A stretch of DNA of 64,000 bases from Limnohabitans sp. 2KL-1 (GTDB lineage Bacteria; Pseudomonadota; Gammaproteobacteria; Burkholderiales; Burkholderiaceae_C), in NCBI RefSeq assembly GCF_003063435.1, contig NZ_NESL01000003.1, positions 1-64,000 of the forward strand. The letters are read 5' to 3'. The notes beneath the pieces were generated by a model that made no database searches, was not told the origin of the DNA, and saw nothing but the letters and a program-made list of their open reading frames with translations. Of this stretch, positions 1 through 8,520 are shown piece by piece (positions within the stretch are counted from its first letter, which is position 1; each line of letters opens with the position of its first letter). The position numbers were made by a program, and so were the translations under genes.

Positions 1-125
1 GTACTTTGATCGGCTGGGGGTGCCAAGGCTGTCCTGACCTCAAGCGCTCGAACCGCCCGGTGCGGACCCGCATGCCGGGTGGTGTGGCAGGGGTGCCTCC
101 CATCAGGGAGGCCCCCTATGCCGAT
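1..125 (+). mobile_element. Possible 3' end of a group II intron (RT C-terminus plus domain V/VI-like RNA)
   Basis: Frame 2 is open from the window edge to a TGA at 35-37, ending in YFDRLGVPRLS, which could be the last residues of an intron-encoded reverse transcriptase. It is followed by a hairpin with the layout of a group II intron domain V. A 9-bp lower stem (52-60 with 75-83) is followed by a 4-bp upper stem (61-64 with 69-72), a 4-nt loop and a 2-nt bulge (TG, 73-74) on the 3' side. A second strong hairpin at 88-116 could be domain VI. Against this, the terminal loop is GACC rather than GNRA, and the rest of the element lies outside the window. The second hairpin could instead be the transcription terminator of the helicase gene on the other strand. 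Confidence 0.35.
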
Positions 126-140
126 GGGGCAAGGCGCTGA

Positions 141-1985
141 TCAGCGGCCAAATCCCCGGCCACCACCACCGTTACCGCCACGGTTGCCACCGCCGTAACC
201 GCCGCCGCCACCACCGCCATGGCGGCGACCGCCGCTGGCCAGGCTGTCGATGCTGGTGCGTGTCGGGTCGGGTTGGCCGCTGGTGCGCACGGGCTTGCGG
301 TTGGGCAGGTCCAGACGCGCAAACTGCGTGGTTTTCAGCGGGTCAATGTGGCGTGGCAGTTCGTCACCATCGCCCCGGCGGCGGTCTTGACCACCCCCCT
401 GGCCACCTTGTGCGCCACGTGCCGGGCCACGGCCTTCAGGACGCGGACCGCGTGGTGCGGGACGGCCCTGGCCATCGCCACGGTTGTCAAAGCGCGGATC
501 GCCACGCTGTTCCTGGCCGCGACCACCGTCACGGTGGCCATCCCGACCGCCTTCGCGGCGGCCATCGGCCTGGCCTTCAAAGCGCGGTGCGCCCTGTGGG
601 CCATTGCGGCGCGACGGGGCGGGACCATTGCGCGGTGCGCGGGCCGGACCTTGGCCTTCGCCGCGAGCCTGGCGCTGACCGCCGGCACTGCCGCCGGGTG
701 CTTTGTTGTCACGGATGCGTTGCATCATGTCCTGGCGTGCGGCCTTGGCGGCTGCGGCCATCACATCGCGGCCCGGTGGCTTGCCCGCGCCGCCCCACAG
801 GGTCTGGCGACCCATGGCGATGGGCTCGGCCACTTCACCGGCCTCAGGACCAAAACCTTCGAGCAGTTGCACTGGAATCTCTTGTTTGGTGAAGCGCTCA
901 ATGTCCATCATGAAGCCTTCTTCGTCCAGACAGACCAGGCTCACCGCTTCGCCGCTGGCACCCGCGCGGCCAGTGCGGCCAATGCGGTGCACGTAATCTT
1001 CCGACACGTTCGGGATTTCAAAGTTCACCACGTGCGGCAAGTCTTCGATGTCGATGCCGCGCGCTGCAATGTCGGTGGCCACCAGAGCGCGGATGTCGCC
1101 GCTCTTGAAACCAGCCAGCGCTTGTGTGCGGGCGGTCTGGCTTTTGTTGCCGTGCAGCGCCATGGCCTTGACACCGTTTTTGGTCAGGAAGTCGGCCACA
1201 TTGTTGGCACCGAACTTGGTGCGGGTGAACACCAGCACCTGGCTCCAGTCGTGCTTCTGGATGATGTGCAGCAGCACGTCCTTTTTCTTGTTGCGGCCCA
1301 CGGGGTGGATCACCTGCGTGATGCGCTGCACCGTGGTGTTGCTGGGCGTGACCTGGATGCTTTGTGGGTTCTTGAGCAGGTTGTTTGCCAGCTCGCGGAT
1401 CTCGTCGCTGAAAGTGGCCGAGAACAGCAGGCTCTGCTTTTCTTTGGGCACCAGGGCCAGCACCTTCTTCACGTCGTGGATGAAGCCCATGTCCAGCATG
1501 CGGTCGGCTTCGTCGAGCACCAGCATTTCCACCGTGGACAGATCAAGGAAGCCCTGACCTTGCAGGTCCAGCAGGCGGCCAGGTGTGGCCACCAGAATGT
1601 CCACGCCGCGCTTGACCTTGTTGATTTGCGGGTTCATGCCCACGCCACCAAAAATCACGGTGGAGTCGAGCTTGAGGTATTTGCCATAGTCGCGCACCGA
1701 CTCTTCGACCTGGGCGGCCAGTTCGCGGGTGGGCGTGAGCACCAAGGCGCGGATGGCTTTGCCGCCAAAGCGGTTTTGACCGGGCTCACTCAGGCTCAGC
1801 TTGTGCAGCATGGGCAGCGTGAAGGCGGCGGTTTTGCCGGTGCCGGTTTGCGCGCCAGCCAGCAGGTCATGTCCGGCCAGGACGGCAGGGATGGCCTGGG
1901 CCTGGATGGGTGTAGGGGTTTCGTAGCCGAGCTCGCGCACAGCTTGCATGATGGCCGGGGCCAGGTTCAATTCTTCGAAGTTCAT
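141..1985 (-). CDS. rhlE: DEAD-box ATP-dependent RNA helicase RhlE
   Basis: 614-residue RNA helicase that unwinds RNA duplexes in ribosome assembly or RNA decay in the cytoplasm. All family motifs are visible: Q motif near residues 2-30, Walker A AQTGTGKT (45-52), PTRELA (85-90), DEAD (158-161), SAT (189-191), [10 protein letters not shown] near 303-312 and HRIGRTGR (333-340). The last ~185 residues are a basic, low-complexity Arg/Gly/Gln/Pro tail ending in a Gly-rich run with Tyr and Phe. Such tails in the RhlE subfamily are known to bind RNA nonspecifically. The start is the first ATG in front of the Q motif, and no upstream extension is needed. It is transcribed away from the next gene. 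Subfamily assignment (RhlE rather than another DEAD-box type) is by overall similarity of the core and tail. Confidence 0.93.
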   Translation of the reverse strand: MNFEELNLAPAIMQAVRELGYETPTPIQAQAIPAVLAGHDLLAGAQTGTGKTAAFTLPMLHKLSLSEPGQNRFGGKAIRALVLTPTRELAAQVEESVRDYGKYLKLDSTVIFGGVGMNPQINKVKRGVDILVATPGRLLDLQGQGFLDLSTVEMLVLDEADRMLDMGFIHDVKKVLALVPKEKQSLLFSATFSDEIRELANNLLKNPQSIQVTPSNTTVQRITQVIHPVGRNKKKDVLLHIIQKHDWSQVLVFTRTKFGANNVADFLTKNGVKAMALHGNKSQTARTQALAGFKSGDIRALVATDIAARGIDIEDLPHVVNFEIPNVSEDYVHRIGRTGRAGASGEAVSLVCLDEEGFMMDIERFTKQEIPVQLLEGFGPEAGEVAEPIAMGRQTLWGGAGKPPGRDVMAAAAKAARQDMMQRIRDNKAPGGSAGGQRQARGEGQGPARAPRNGPAPSRRNGPQGAPRFEGQADGRREGGRDGHRDGGRGQEQRGDPRFDNRGDGQGRPAPRGPRPEGRGPARGAQGGQGGGQDRRRGDGDELPRHIDPLKTTQFARLDLPNRKPVRTSGQPDPTRTSIDSLASGGRRHGGGGGGGYGGGNRGGNGGGGRGFGR

Positions 1986-2307
1986 TTTTCAGAGCGCCAT
2001 GTCCGGCGCGGGTATCGGCTCATTCAACTGCGGGTGGCAGTTACCAGTGAGGGCCGATAAGTCTTAGGGTGGGCATGGAAACCGCAGGCGCTTGTTTTGA
2101 GCGTTGCCTGGGTCAGGCCCCAGCAGAAGTGCTGATGCTGCGGCAACTGGAGGCTGCAGCGGGTTGGATTGTCGCACAAAGCGCGGGCAGGCCTTGTTTG
2201 GGGTGTTGGCAGGCCCGGGTCACTTGCGCGTCATGGGTTCAAACCCCAATTCAAAGTGGCAGGGGGCTTGCTTAGACTGGGCATTCATTTTTCATCGATA
2301 CCAGACC
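1986..2307. other. Intergenic region between divergent genes, no gene seen
   Basis: About 320 bases between the divergently transcribed helicase and Bug-protein genes. Promoters for both must lie here, but I see no convincing -35/-10 pair. A tRNA T-arm-like string (GGGTTCAAACCCC, about 2235-2247) is present without the rest of a cloverleaf. The Bug-protein frame is open further upstream (to 2104), but that extension is not protein-like. Confidence 0.4.
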
Positions 2308-3321
2308 ATGAGCCATCACAAAACCCAAGCCCAAGACCGCCGCCGCTTTTTGCAAATCACCACCTGTGCGGTCATGGCCCTGGCGGCCAGCACCCCTTTG
2401 CACCAGGCCCTGGCGCAGGCCGCCCCTTGGCCGGCCAAACCCATTCGGGTCATTGTGGCTTTTCCGCCCGGCGGGCTGACCGATGCGCTGGCACGCAGCT
2501 ATGGCGAACACCTGTCTGGCAAGCTCGGTGTGCCGGTGGTGATCGACAACAAACCCGGCGCCGGGGCCATCATCGGCATCGACGCTGCCGCCAAATCGCC
2601 TGCAGACGGCCACACGCTGGTCATGAGTACCTCGGGCACCTTCTGGCAAAACCGCATCTTGTACAGCAAGCTGCCCTACAACCTCGACAAGGACCTGACC
2701 CCGGTGACCGTGTTCCCCTCGGGCCCTTTGGTCGTGGGCATCAACGACAAGATCCCTGCGAAGAACATGGCCGAGTTTGTCGAGTGGGCCAAAAAGAACC
2801 CGACCTCGATGGGCACCTACGCGCCGGGTTCTTACCCGCACATGGTGGCCGACCAGACCAACCGGGTGCGCGGCACTCAGATTCAGTCGGTGCACTACCG
2901 GGGAGAAGCGCCCATGTGGCTCGATGTGGCCTCTGGCCAGGCCCAGATCGCGGTGGGCAGCTATCTTGCGTTCAACGCGGTGGCCAGCCGGGGCGTGCGA
3001 GCCATCGGCGTGACGGGCAGCTACCGCTCGCCCAAATTGCCCAACGTGCCCACGCTGATGGAGCAAGGCGACACCGCCAGGCTCGTCAGCCTGGAGGGCG
3101 GTTTGCCCCTGATGGCCCCGACCGGCACGCCCGAAGCCGTGCTCAAGCGCTTGGCCGATGAAGCCGTGGCCTGGTCCAACACCGACAAAGCGGCCAAACT
3201 GCGCGAGACCTTCGCCATCCCCAACAAGCCCAAAAACCTGGCCGATACGCGCAAGGATTGGGAAGGCGAAGTGCCGGTATGGATCAAGCTGGCGGTGGAT
3301 CTGGGGATCAAGCTCGATTGA
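2308..3321 (+). CDS. Bug-family (tripartite tricarboxylate transporter) substrate-binding protein
   Basis: 337-residue periplasmic solute-binding protein of the Bug/TctC family, which captures carboxylates or related small acids. I chose the ATG at 2308 because it starts a twin-arginine-like signal (DRRRFLQ at residues 10-16), a hydrophobic stretch and an ALAQ-A cleavage site near residue 37. The frame open upstream to 2104 does not look like protein. The mature part begins with the family hallmark PIRVIVAFPPGG. GAGAIIGIDAAAKSPADG and the C-terminal WxxEVPVW region are also typical. No TctA/TctB membrane genes are adjacent, which is usual for the many orphan Bug proteins in Burkholderiales. 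The ligand cannot be told from sequence. Confidence 0.9.
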   Translation: MSHHKTQAQDRRRFLQITTCAVMALAASTPLHQALAQAAPWPAKPIRVIVAFPPGGLTDALARSYGEHLSGKLGVPVVIDNKPGAGAIIGIDAAAKSPADGHTLVMSTSGTFWQNRILYSKLPYNLDKDLTPVTVFPSGPLVVGINDKIPAKNMAEFVEWAKKNPTSMGTYAPGSYPHMVADQTNRVRGTQIQSVHYRGEAPMWLDVASGQAQIAVGSYLAFNAVASRGVRAIGVTGSYRSPKLPNVPTLMEQGDTARLVSLEGGLPLMAPTGTPEAVLKRLADEAVAWSNTDKAAKLRETFAIPNKPKNLADTRKDWEGEVPVWIKLAVDLGIKLD

Positions 3322-3398
3322 GTGAATTCCGCGAAATTTGAAGCATCACCACCTGAGGTCCAGTGCTGGCACCCTTGAGACGCGGTTTAATTGTGGCC

Positions 3399-4553
3399 AT
3401 GAACAAAACCGACCAGATGAGTTTTTTCGGCTTTGAAGCCGGGGGCTCAAACAAGCCCGCCAAAGCGGGCAGGCCTGCCAAAGCCCCCGCGCCAGCCGCA
3501 AAAGCCATTCCAGCCACCCCAGTCGTGCCCGCCGCCGCAGTGACGCCTTTGCCAGTTTCTGCGGCCGCGGCTACACCCGTGCATGCCCCTGCTCAACCCG
3601 CAGCGGTGCTGACGGCTGAGGCTGTTGCCCTTGTCGCCCCTGCTGCTCTTCCTGCTGACCCCGAAGCCATGGCCCGCGCCTTGGCGCAGCACCCGGACTT
3701 TCGCGTGCTGCGCCGTCTGGTGCCGCAAAGCGATTACGGCGGCTTGCATGGTCAGCCCACGCAGCGCGTGATCGTGCTGGACACCGAAACCACCGGGCTG
3801 GACAGCAAGAGCGAAAAAATCATTGAGCTGGCCATGTTGTCGGTGCTGGTGGACAGCGCGACCGGCTTGCCGGTGGGGCCAGTCACCATTTACGAGTCGT
3901 TTGAAGACCCGGGCAAGCCGATTCCGCCCCAGATCACCGAGATCACAGGCATTGACGACAGCATGGTGCAGGGGCAGCGCATCGACGACGCGGCCGTGAC
4001 GGCCATGGTGGCGCAAGCGGACTTGGTCGTGGCGCACAACGCCGGGTTTGACCGGCCGTTTGTCGAGGCGCGTTGGCCTGTGTTTGCGGGCAAGGCCTGG
4101 GGCTGTTCTTTCCAGGGCATCGACTGGAAGAAGGAGGGCAGTGGCTCGGCCAAGCTGGAGTTTTTGGCGTCTGAGCGCGGCTGGTTTTACGACGCACACC
4201 GGGCGCAGGTGGATTGCCATGCCTTGCTGCAGGTGCTGGCCTCGCCCTTGGCCGATGGCCAAACCGGTTTGTCGCGCCTTTTGGCCGGTGCAGGGCAGAC
4301 CCGCTACAAGCTGCGCGCCACAGGTGCGCCGTTTGAGGCCAAAGATAAGCTCAAATCACGCGGTTACCGCTGGGACGGCGAAGGGCGGGTTTGGTGGTGC
4401 AGTTTGGCCTCAGACGACCTGCTGGACGCCGAATGCGCCTGGTTGCGGGCCGAGGTGTATGGCTCGCGCAGTGCCCGGGTTCAGCTCGAAGCCATGAACA
4501 GCCTGGTGCAGTTTTCCAGCCGTTCTGGCCAGTTGAGCGAGCGCTCGGTCTGA
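3399..4553 (+). CDS. DnaQ-like 3'-5' exonuclease (DEDDh family)
   Basis: About 384 residues if started at the ATG at 3399. An ATG at 3417 and a GTG at 3363 are in frame and possible. Residues 15-90 are an Ala/Pro-rich low-complexity segment. The exonuclease domain follows: ExoI VIVLDTETTGLD (catalytic Asp128 and Glu130), ExoII VVAHNAGFDRPF, and ExoIII HRAQVDCHALL with His and Asp of the DEDDh type. The C-terminal ~70 residues (around KSRGYRWDGEGRVWWC) form an extra small domain seen in some standalone DnaQ-like exonucleases. The family proofreads or processes single-stranded DNA or RNA. This protein is not the polymerase III epsilon subunit by length and tail, so a DNA-repair or RNA-processing role is inference. 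Confidence 0.85.
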   Translation: MNKTDQMSFFGFEAGGSNKPAKAGRPAKAPAPAAKAIPATPVVPAAAVTPLPVSAAAATPVHAPAQPAAVLTAEAVALVAPAALPADPEAMARALAQHPDFRVLRRLVPQSDYGGLHGQPTQRVIVLDTETTGLDSKSEKIIELAMLSVLVDSATGLPVGPVTIYESFEDPGKPIPPQITEITGIDDSMVQGQRIDDAAVTAMVAQADLVVAHNAGFDRPFVEARWPVFAGKAWGCSFQGIDWKKEGSGSAKLEFLASERGWFYDAHRAQVDCHALLQVLASPLADGQTGLSRLLAGAGQTRYKLRATGAPFEAKDKLKSRGYRWDGEGRVWWCSLASDDLLDAECAWLRAEVYGSRSARVQLEAMNSLVQFSSRSGQLSERSV

Positions 4554-4690
4554 TTTTTCTCTGTCCAGCCCGGCAAGCTGGGATAATGGCGGGTTGCATA
4601 TGCCGCAATAGCCTCCACATGCAGGATTGCGGTGCAGAGCTGACGCCCTCGGGGTGATCGGTCTCTGCCCTTTTTTATTCAGGGTTACAC

Positions 4691-6352
4691 ATGGCTCAAT
4701 ACGTATTTTCGATGAACCGGGTTGGCAAGATCGTGCCGCCCAAACGTCACATTCTCAAAGACATTTCGCTGTCTTTCTTCCCCGGCGCCAAGATTGGCGT
4801 GCTGGGCACCAACGGCTCGGGCAAGTCCACTTTGCTCAAGATCATGGCCGGTATTGACAAGGAAATCGAAGGCGAAGCCATCCCGATGGCGGGCCTGAAA
4901 ATCGGATATCTGCCGCAAGAGCCCGTGATGGACCCTGAGCAGACCGTGCGCGAAGCCGTCGAAAGCGGCATGGGCGAAGTCAAGGCCGCGCAGGCCCGCC
5001 TCGAAGAGGTTTACGCCGCCTACGCCGAAGAAGACGCCGACTTTGACGCTCTGGCCGCAGAGCAGGCCAAGCTCGAAGCCATCATCTCGACCGCAGGCGA
5101 TGCTTCAGAGCACCAACTGGAAATCGCCGCCGACGCGCTGCGCTTGCCCGCCTGGGACGCCATCATTGGCAAATTGTCGGGTGGTGAAAAACGCCGCGTG
5201 GCCCTGTGCCGCTTGCTGCTGTCGCGCCCCGACATGCTCTTGCTTGACGAACCGACCAACCACTTGGACGCCGAATCGGTGGACTGGCTCGAGCTGTTCT
5301 TGCAGCGTTTTTCGGGCACCGTGGTGGCCATCACCCACGATCGCTACTTCCTGGACAACGCCGCCGAGTGGATTTTGGAACTGGACCGGGGCTCCGGCAT
5401 TCCCTACAAAGGTAACTACTCCAGCTGGCTGGAGCAAAAAGATGCCCGTCTGGCCACCGAGCAGCGCACCGAAGACGCCCGCTCCAAAGCCATGAAGAAA
5501 GAACTGGAGTGGGCTCGCGCCAACCCCAAGGGCCGCCAAGCCAAGAGCAAGGCCCGTTTGGCCCGGTTCGAAGAGCTGAGCGACCACGAATACCAAAAAC
5601 GCAACGAGACGCAGGAGATATTCATCCCTGTGGCCGAGCGCTTGGGTAACGAAGTGTTCGAGTTCAACAACGTCAGCAAGTCCTTTGGTGACCGTTTGCT
5701 GATCGACAACCTGAGCTTCAAGGTGCCTGCAGGTGCCATCGTCGGCATCATCGGCCCCAACGGCGCTGGTAAATCGACCCTGTTCAAGTTGATCGCGGGC
5801 AAAGAACAACCCGACAGCGGTGAAGTCAAGATCGGCCAAACCGTGAAAATGGCCTTTGTGGACCAGAACCGCGACGACCTGGACAACAACAAAACCGTGT
5901 GGGAAGACGTCTCGGGCGGCTTGGACATCATCAACGTCGGCAAGTTCCAGATGGCCAGCCGTGCGTATTGCGGCCGTTTCAACTTCAACGGGGGGGACCA
6001 GCAAAAGAAGGTCGGCATGCTGTCCGGTGGTGAGCGCGGCCGTTTGCACTTGGCCAAAACCCTGATCGAAGGCGGCAACGTGTTGCTGCTGGACGAGCCT
6101 TCCAACGACTTGGACGTGGAAACCTTGCGCGCCTTGGAAGACGCGTTGCTGGAATTCGCGGGCTCCATCATGGTCATCAGCCACGACCGCTGGTTTCTCG
6201 ACCGCATTGCCACCCACATCTTGGCCGCCGAAGGCGACAGCCAGTGGGTGTTCTTTGACGGTAACTACCAGGAATACGAAGCCGACAAGAAACGCCGTCT
6301 GGGTGAAGAGGGTGCCAAGCCCAAGCGCGTGCGCTTCAAGGCTTTGAAGTAA
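4691..6352 (+). CDS. ettA: Energy-dependent translational throttle protein EttA (ABC-F ATPase)
   Basis: 553-residue ABC-F protein, the usual length of EttA, which binds the ribosomal E site and gates entry into elongation according to ATP/ADP ratio. It has two nucleotide-binding domains in tandem and no membrane segment. The first has Walker A GTNGSGKST (39-47), signature LSGGEKRRVAL and LLLDEPTNHLD. The second has GPNGAGKST, LSGGERGRLHL and LLLDEPSNDLD. Between them are the EttA-type arm insertion and the charged linker with ANPKGRQAKSKARLARFEEL. The N-terminus (MAQYVFSMNRVGKIVPPKR) is characteristic of EttA rather than Uup or YheS. The gene stands alone and ends in a clear terminator. Confidence 0.96.
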   Translation: MAQYVFSMNRVGKIVPPKRHILKDISLSFFPGAKIGVLGTNGSGKSTLLKIMAGIDKEIEGEAIPMAGLKIGYLPQEPVMDPEQTVREAVESGMGEVKAAQARLEEVYAAYAEEDADFDALAAEQAKLEAIISTAGDASEHQLEIAADALRLPAWDAIIGKLSGGEKRRVALCRLLLSRPDMLLLDEPTNHLDAESVDWLELFLQRFSGTVVAITHDRYFLDNAAEWILELDRGSGIPYKGNYSSWLEQKDARLATEQRTEDARSKAMKKELEWARANPKGRQAKSKARLARFEELSDHEYQKRNETQEIFIPVAERLGNEVFEFNNVSKSFGDRLLIDNLSFKVPAGAIVGIIGPNGAGKSTLFKLIAGKEQPDSGEVKIGQTVKMAFVDQNRDDLDNNKTVWEDVSGGLDIINVGKFQMASRAYCGRFNFNGGDQQKKVGMLSGGERGRLHLAKTLIEGGNVLLLDEPSNDLDVETLRALEDALLEFAGSIMVISHDRWFLDRIATHILAAEGDSQWVFFDGNYQEYEADKKRRLGEEGAKPKRVRFKALK

Positions 6353-6373
6353 TCAGCTGCTGTGCACACCTCA

Positions 6374-6401
6374 ATGGGCCCTTCGGGGCCCGTTGTGTTT
6401 T
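6374..6401 (+). terminator. Rho-independent terminator of ettA
   Basis: Perfect 6-bp GC stem GGGCCC/GGGCCC with a TTCG tetraloop (6376-6391), extended by an A-T and a T-G pair and followed by TGTGTTTT. It sits 21 bases after the ettA stop. Confidence 0.8.
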
Positions 6402-6426
6402 GGGGCTGCTGAAGCTGTGTTTATTC

Positions 6427-6574
6427 TGTGGGAGGCCGCCCCTGCGGCCGAATGCGTGCAGTGGCAGTGCAAATATTCGCGAGCAGGGGCTCGCTCCCAC
6501 AAAATACCCAGCACAAGAAACCCAGCCAGCGCCTTTTTCCCTGTGGGAGGTCGCCCCTGCGGCCGAATGCGTGC
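6427..6574. repeat. Cluster of three REP-like palindromic elements
   Basis: Two direct copies of a ~33-base element begin TGTGGGAGG and end GCGGCCGAATGCGTGC, at 6427-6459 and 6542-6574. They differ by one base. Between them, at 6475-6501, lies an inverted related element whose complement reads TGTGGGAGCGAGCCCCTG and continues CTCGCGAAT. Each can fold on GCCGC/GCGGC or GAGC/GCTC. The TGTGGGAG head and alternating orientation resemble REP/BIME elements known from Pseudomonas. No coding sequence fits here. Confidence 0.7.
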
Positions 6575-6582
6575 CTAACCAC

Positions 6583-6861
6583 CTATTGCGCTGAGAGCTT
6601 GGCCTGTGCCTTGTCCGCCCACACTTGCAGGTTGTCCAGCAGGTCTTTCTGGCTGAACGAGCAGCTTTCTCCGCTGAACAGGGCGCTGGCCTCGATGCGG
6701 TCGAGCAAATCGCCCAGCACGATGCTGAATTTTTCGGGCAAGGGCAGGGCGGCGGCGCTGCTGCGCCACAGCCGGATCATCTCGCTTTGTGGCAAGTCGC
6801 CCCGGCTGCTGGCGGTCAGTGCGTCGGTCATGCGGCTCAAGGTGTCAAGGGCGGCGCTCAT
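6583..6861 (-). CDS. Small conserved-looking hypothetical protein
   Basis: 92 residues from the ATG at 6861 (MSAALDTLSRMTDAL...). It is a mainly helical, soluble protein with no signal peptide or membrane segment and no motif I recognise. An in-frame upstream extension to 6909 is possible, but the ATG at 6861 gives a cleaner start. It is divergent from rsuA with only 53 bases between them, and its stop lies just beyond the REP-like cluster. I do not know its function. Codon use looks like its neighbours, which supports a real gene. Confidence 0.6.
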   Translation of the reverse strand: MSAALDTLSRMTDALTASSRGDLPQSEMIRLWRSSAAALPLPEKFSIVLGDLLDRIEASALFSGESCSFSQKDLLDNLQVWADKAQAKLSAQ

Positions 6862-6914
6862 GGGGCGGGGTCTCCTGCAAAGTGGACAAGTTTTAGCGGC
6901 GACAATCATGCCCC

Positions 6915-7658
6915 ATGAAAGCCAAACCTCTCAAACCCATGCGCCTGGAAGACATTTTGTTCAGCCAGGGCTTTGGCACCCGCCGCGTGTGTGCCGGACT
7001 CGTGCAGCAAGGCCATGTGCAAGTCAACGGCGAAACCGTCACCGATTCGGGTGAGTTTTTCGAGTTGGAAGGTCTGCATTTCAATGTGCAGGGAACCGAC
7101 TGGCCGTTCAAGGAAAAAGCCTATGTGCTGCTGAACAAGCCCGCAGGCACAGAGTGCTCGCAAAAGCCGTCGACCTGGCCGAGCATCTACACCTTGCTGC
7201 CCGCGCCCCTGCGGCAGCGCCCCCAAAAAGCGGCGGTGCAGGGCGTGCAGGCGGTGGGCCGACTGGACCAAGACACCACGGGCTTGCTGTTGATGACCGA
7301 CGACGGCCAATTCATCCACAAAATGAGTTCACCCAAGCACCATGTGTCCAAGGTTTATGAGGTGACCACCAAACACCCCATCACGCCCGAGATGGTGGAC
7401 AAGCTGCTGAGCGGCGTGGTGCTCGACGACGACCCCAAGCCGGTCAAAGCCGCTGCCTGCAAGGCCGTGGGTGAGTTGCACCTGAAGCTGACCCTGACCG
7501 AGGGCAAATACCACCAGGTCAAGCGCATGCTGGCGGCGGTGGGCAACCGGGTCGAGGGCCTGCATCGCTCGCAAATCGGGGGGCTGGTGTTGAACGATCT
7601 GGCCCCTGGCCAATGGCGCTGGCTGACGGACGAAGACCTGGCTTTGCTCAAGCCCTGA
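6915..7658 (+). CDS. rsuA: 16S rRNA pseudouridine(516) synthase RsuA
   Basis: 247-residue pseudouridine synthase. Residues about 8-55 are an S4-type RNA-binding domain (RLEDILFSQGFGTRR...VQVNG). The catalytic domain carries GRLDQDTTGLLLMTDDG, where the Asp after GRL is the catalytic residue of the RsuA/RluB/E/F family. The order YVLLNKPAGTECS, HVSKVYEVTT and EGKYHQVKRMLAAVGN is typical of RsuA. RsuA modifies U516 of 16S rRNA during 30S assembly. Length is close to the family norm. The last 11 bases overlap the convergent hydrolase gene. Confidence 0.9.
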   Translation: MKAKPLKPMRLEDILFSQGFGTRRVCAGLVQQGHVQVNGETVTDSGEFFELEGLHFNVQGTDWPFKEKAYVLLNKPAGTECSQKPSTWPSIYTLLPAPLRQRPQKAAVQGVQAVGRLDQDTTGLLLMTDDGQFIHKMSSPKHHVSKVYEVTTKHPITPEMVDKLLSGVVLDDDPKPVKAAACKAVGELHLKLTLTEGKYHQVKRMLAAVGNRVEGLHRSQIGGLVLNDLAPGQWRWLTDEDLALLKP

Positions 7659-8466
7659 CTTGCGCCATGAAGGCCTCTATGGCCTGCGCCACCGCTTCGG
7701 GCTGATCTCGGTGTGGTGAATGCCCGCAGTCGGGCAGTTTGAGCAAGCGGGCATGCGGCACAGCCTGGGCAATCTCGTCGATCTGGGCCATGGTGCCGTA
7801 GGGGTCGGCATCGCCCTGTATGGCCAGCAAGGGCGCTGAAATCTCTCCCAGTTCAGGGCGAATATCAAACGAGCGGAAGGCCTCACTCAGCCACACATCG
7901 TTCCATTGCCAGAAGGCGCAGTCCACATCGGCATGGTAGGCGCTCAGGCGCTGGCGCAGGGGGCCGTTTTCAAAGGCATCTCGGGCGGCGGTGATGGCCG
8001 CAATCGAGATGTCTTCCACCATCATATGCGGGGCCATGACCACGCAGCCGGCTACCTCAAAGTGGCTGGCATGGATCAGGGCGATGGTGCCGCCGTCCGA
8101 GTGGCCCAGCAGTACCGGGCGCTCAATGCCCAGTGCCCGCAACAAGGCGGGCAGCACCACGAGGGCTTCTTCGTGCATGTAGTCGGGCAGCAGACGGCCC
8201 ACACGCTGGCCATCGGCCTCGTCAGACGGGCCACGCACATCGGGCACCGCATCCGACTGGCCGTAGCCCCGGCGTGAGTACACCAAGCCCGCGCAGCCCA
8301 GCCGCTGGCACAACTGGGCGGGCCAGTCACGCCACATGGCCACACTGCCCAGCCCTTCGTGCAGGAAAACCAGGGTGGGTTGGCTGGCGGTGCCGGTGCC
8401 TGAAACCCGTTGGATTTCGAGCTGAATGCCCTGAATGCTTATTTTTTGAGACCCATTGATGTGCAT
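7648..8466 (-). CDS. Alpha/beta-fold hydrolase
   Basis: 272 residues from the ATG at 8466. The frame stays open to 8835, but that part is antisense to the next gene and not protein-like. It is a classic soluble alpha/beta hydrolase: oxyanion-hole region LVFLHEGLGSVAMW, nucleophile elbow GHSDGG (Ser flanked by Gly-His and Asp-Gly), acid residue in the AIQGDADPYG region and catalytic His in DCGHSPHRDQPEAV. HEGLGS and SRRGYGQSD resemble esterase or haloperoxidase-like lipases. The substrate is unknown. It converges on rsuA with an 11-base overlap and diverges from the beta-propeller gene with 54 bases between them. Confidence 0.85.
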   Translation of the reverse strand: MHINGSQKISIQGIQLEIQRVSGTGTASQPTLVFLHEGLGSVAMWRDWPAQLCQRLGCAGLVYSRRGYGQSDAVPDVRGPSDEADGQRVGRLLPDYMHEEALVVLPALLRALGIERPVLLGHSDGGTIALIHASHFEVAGCVVMAPHMMVEDISIAAITAARDAFENGPLRQRLSAYHADVDCAFWQWNDVWLSEAFRSFDIRPELGEISAPLLAIQGDADPYGTMAQIDEIAQAVPHARLLKLPDCGHSPHRDQPEAVAQAIEAFMAQVRA

Positions 8467-8520
8467 CGAAATTCCTTGAGGCGCTCGGATTACACTTGAC
8501 CGCGATTTTGAAAGCCTGAT

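Noticed and set aside
141-420. Gly-rich low-complexity 3' end of the helicase as a frameshift or junk
   Set aside because: An RGG/Gly-rich tail is normal for RhlE and stays in frame to the stop.
2233-2247. tRNA T-arm-like string TGGGTTCAAACCCCA
   Set aside because: No D-arm, anticodon arm or matching acceptor stem nearby; treated as chance.
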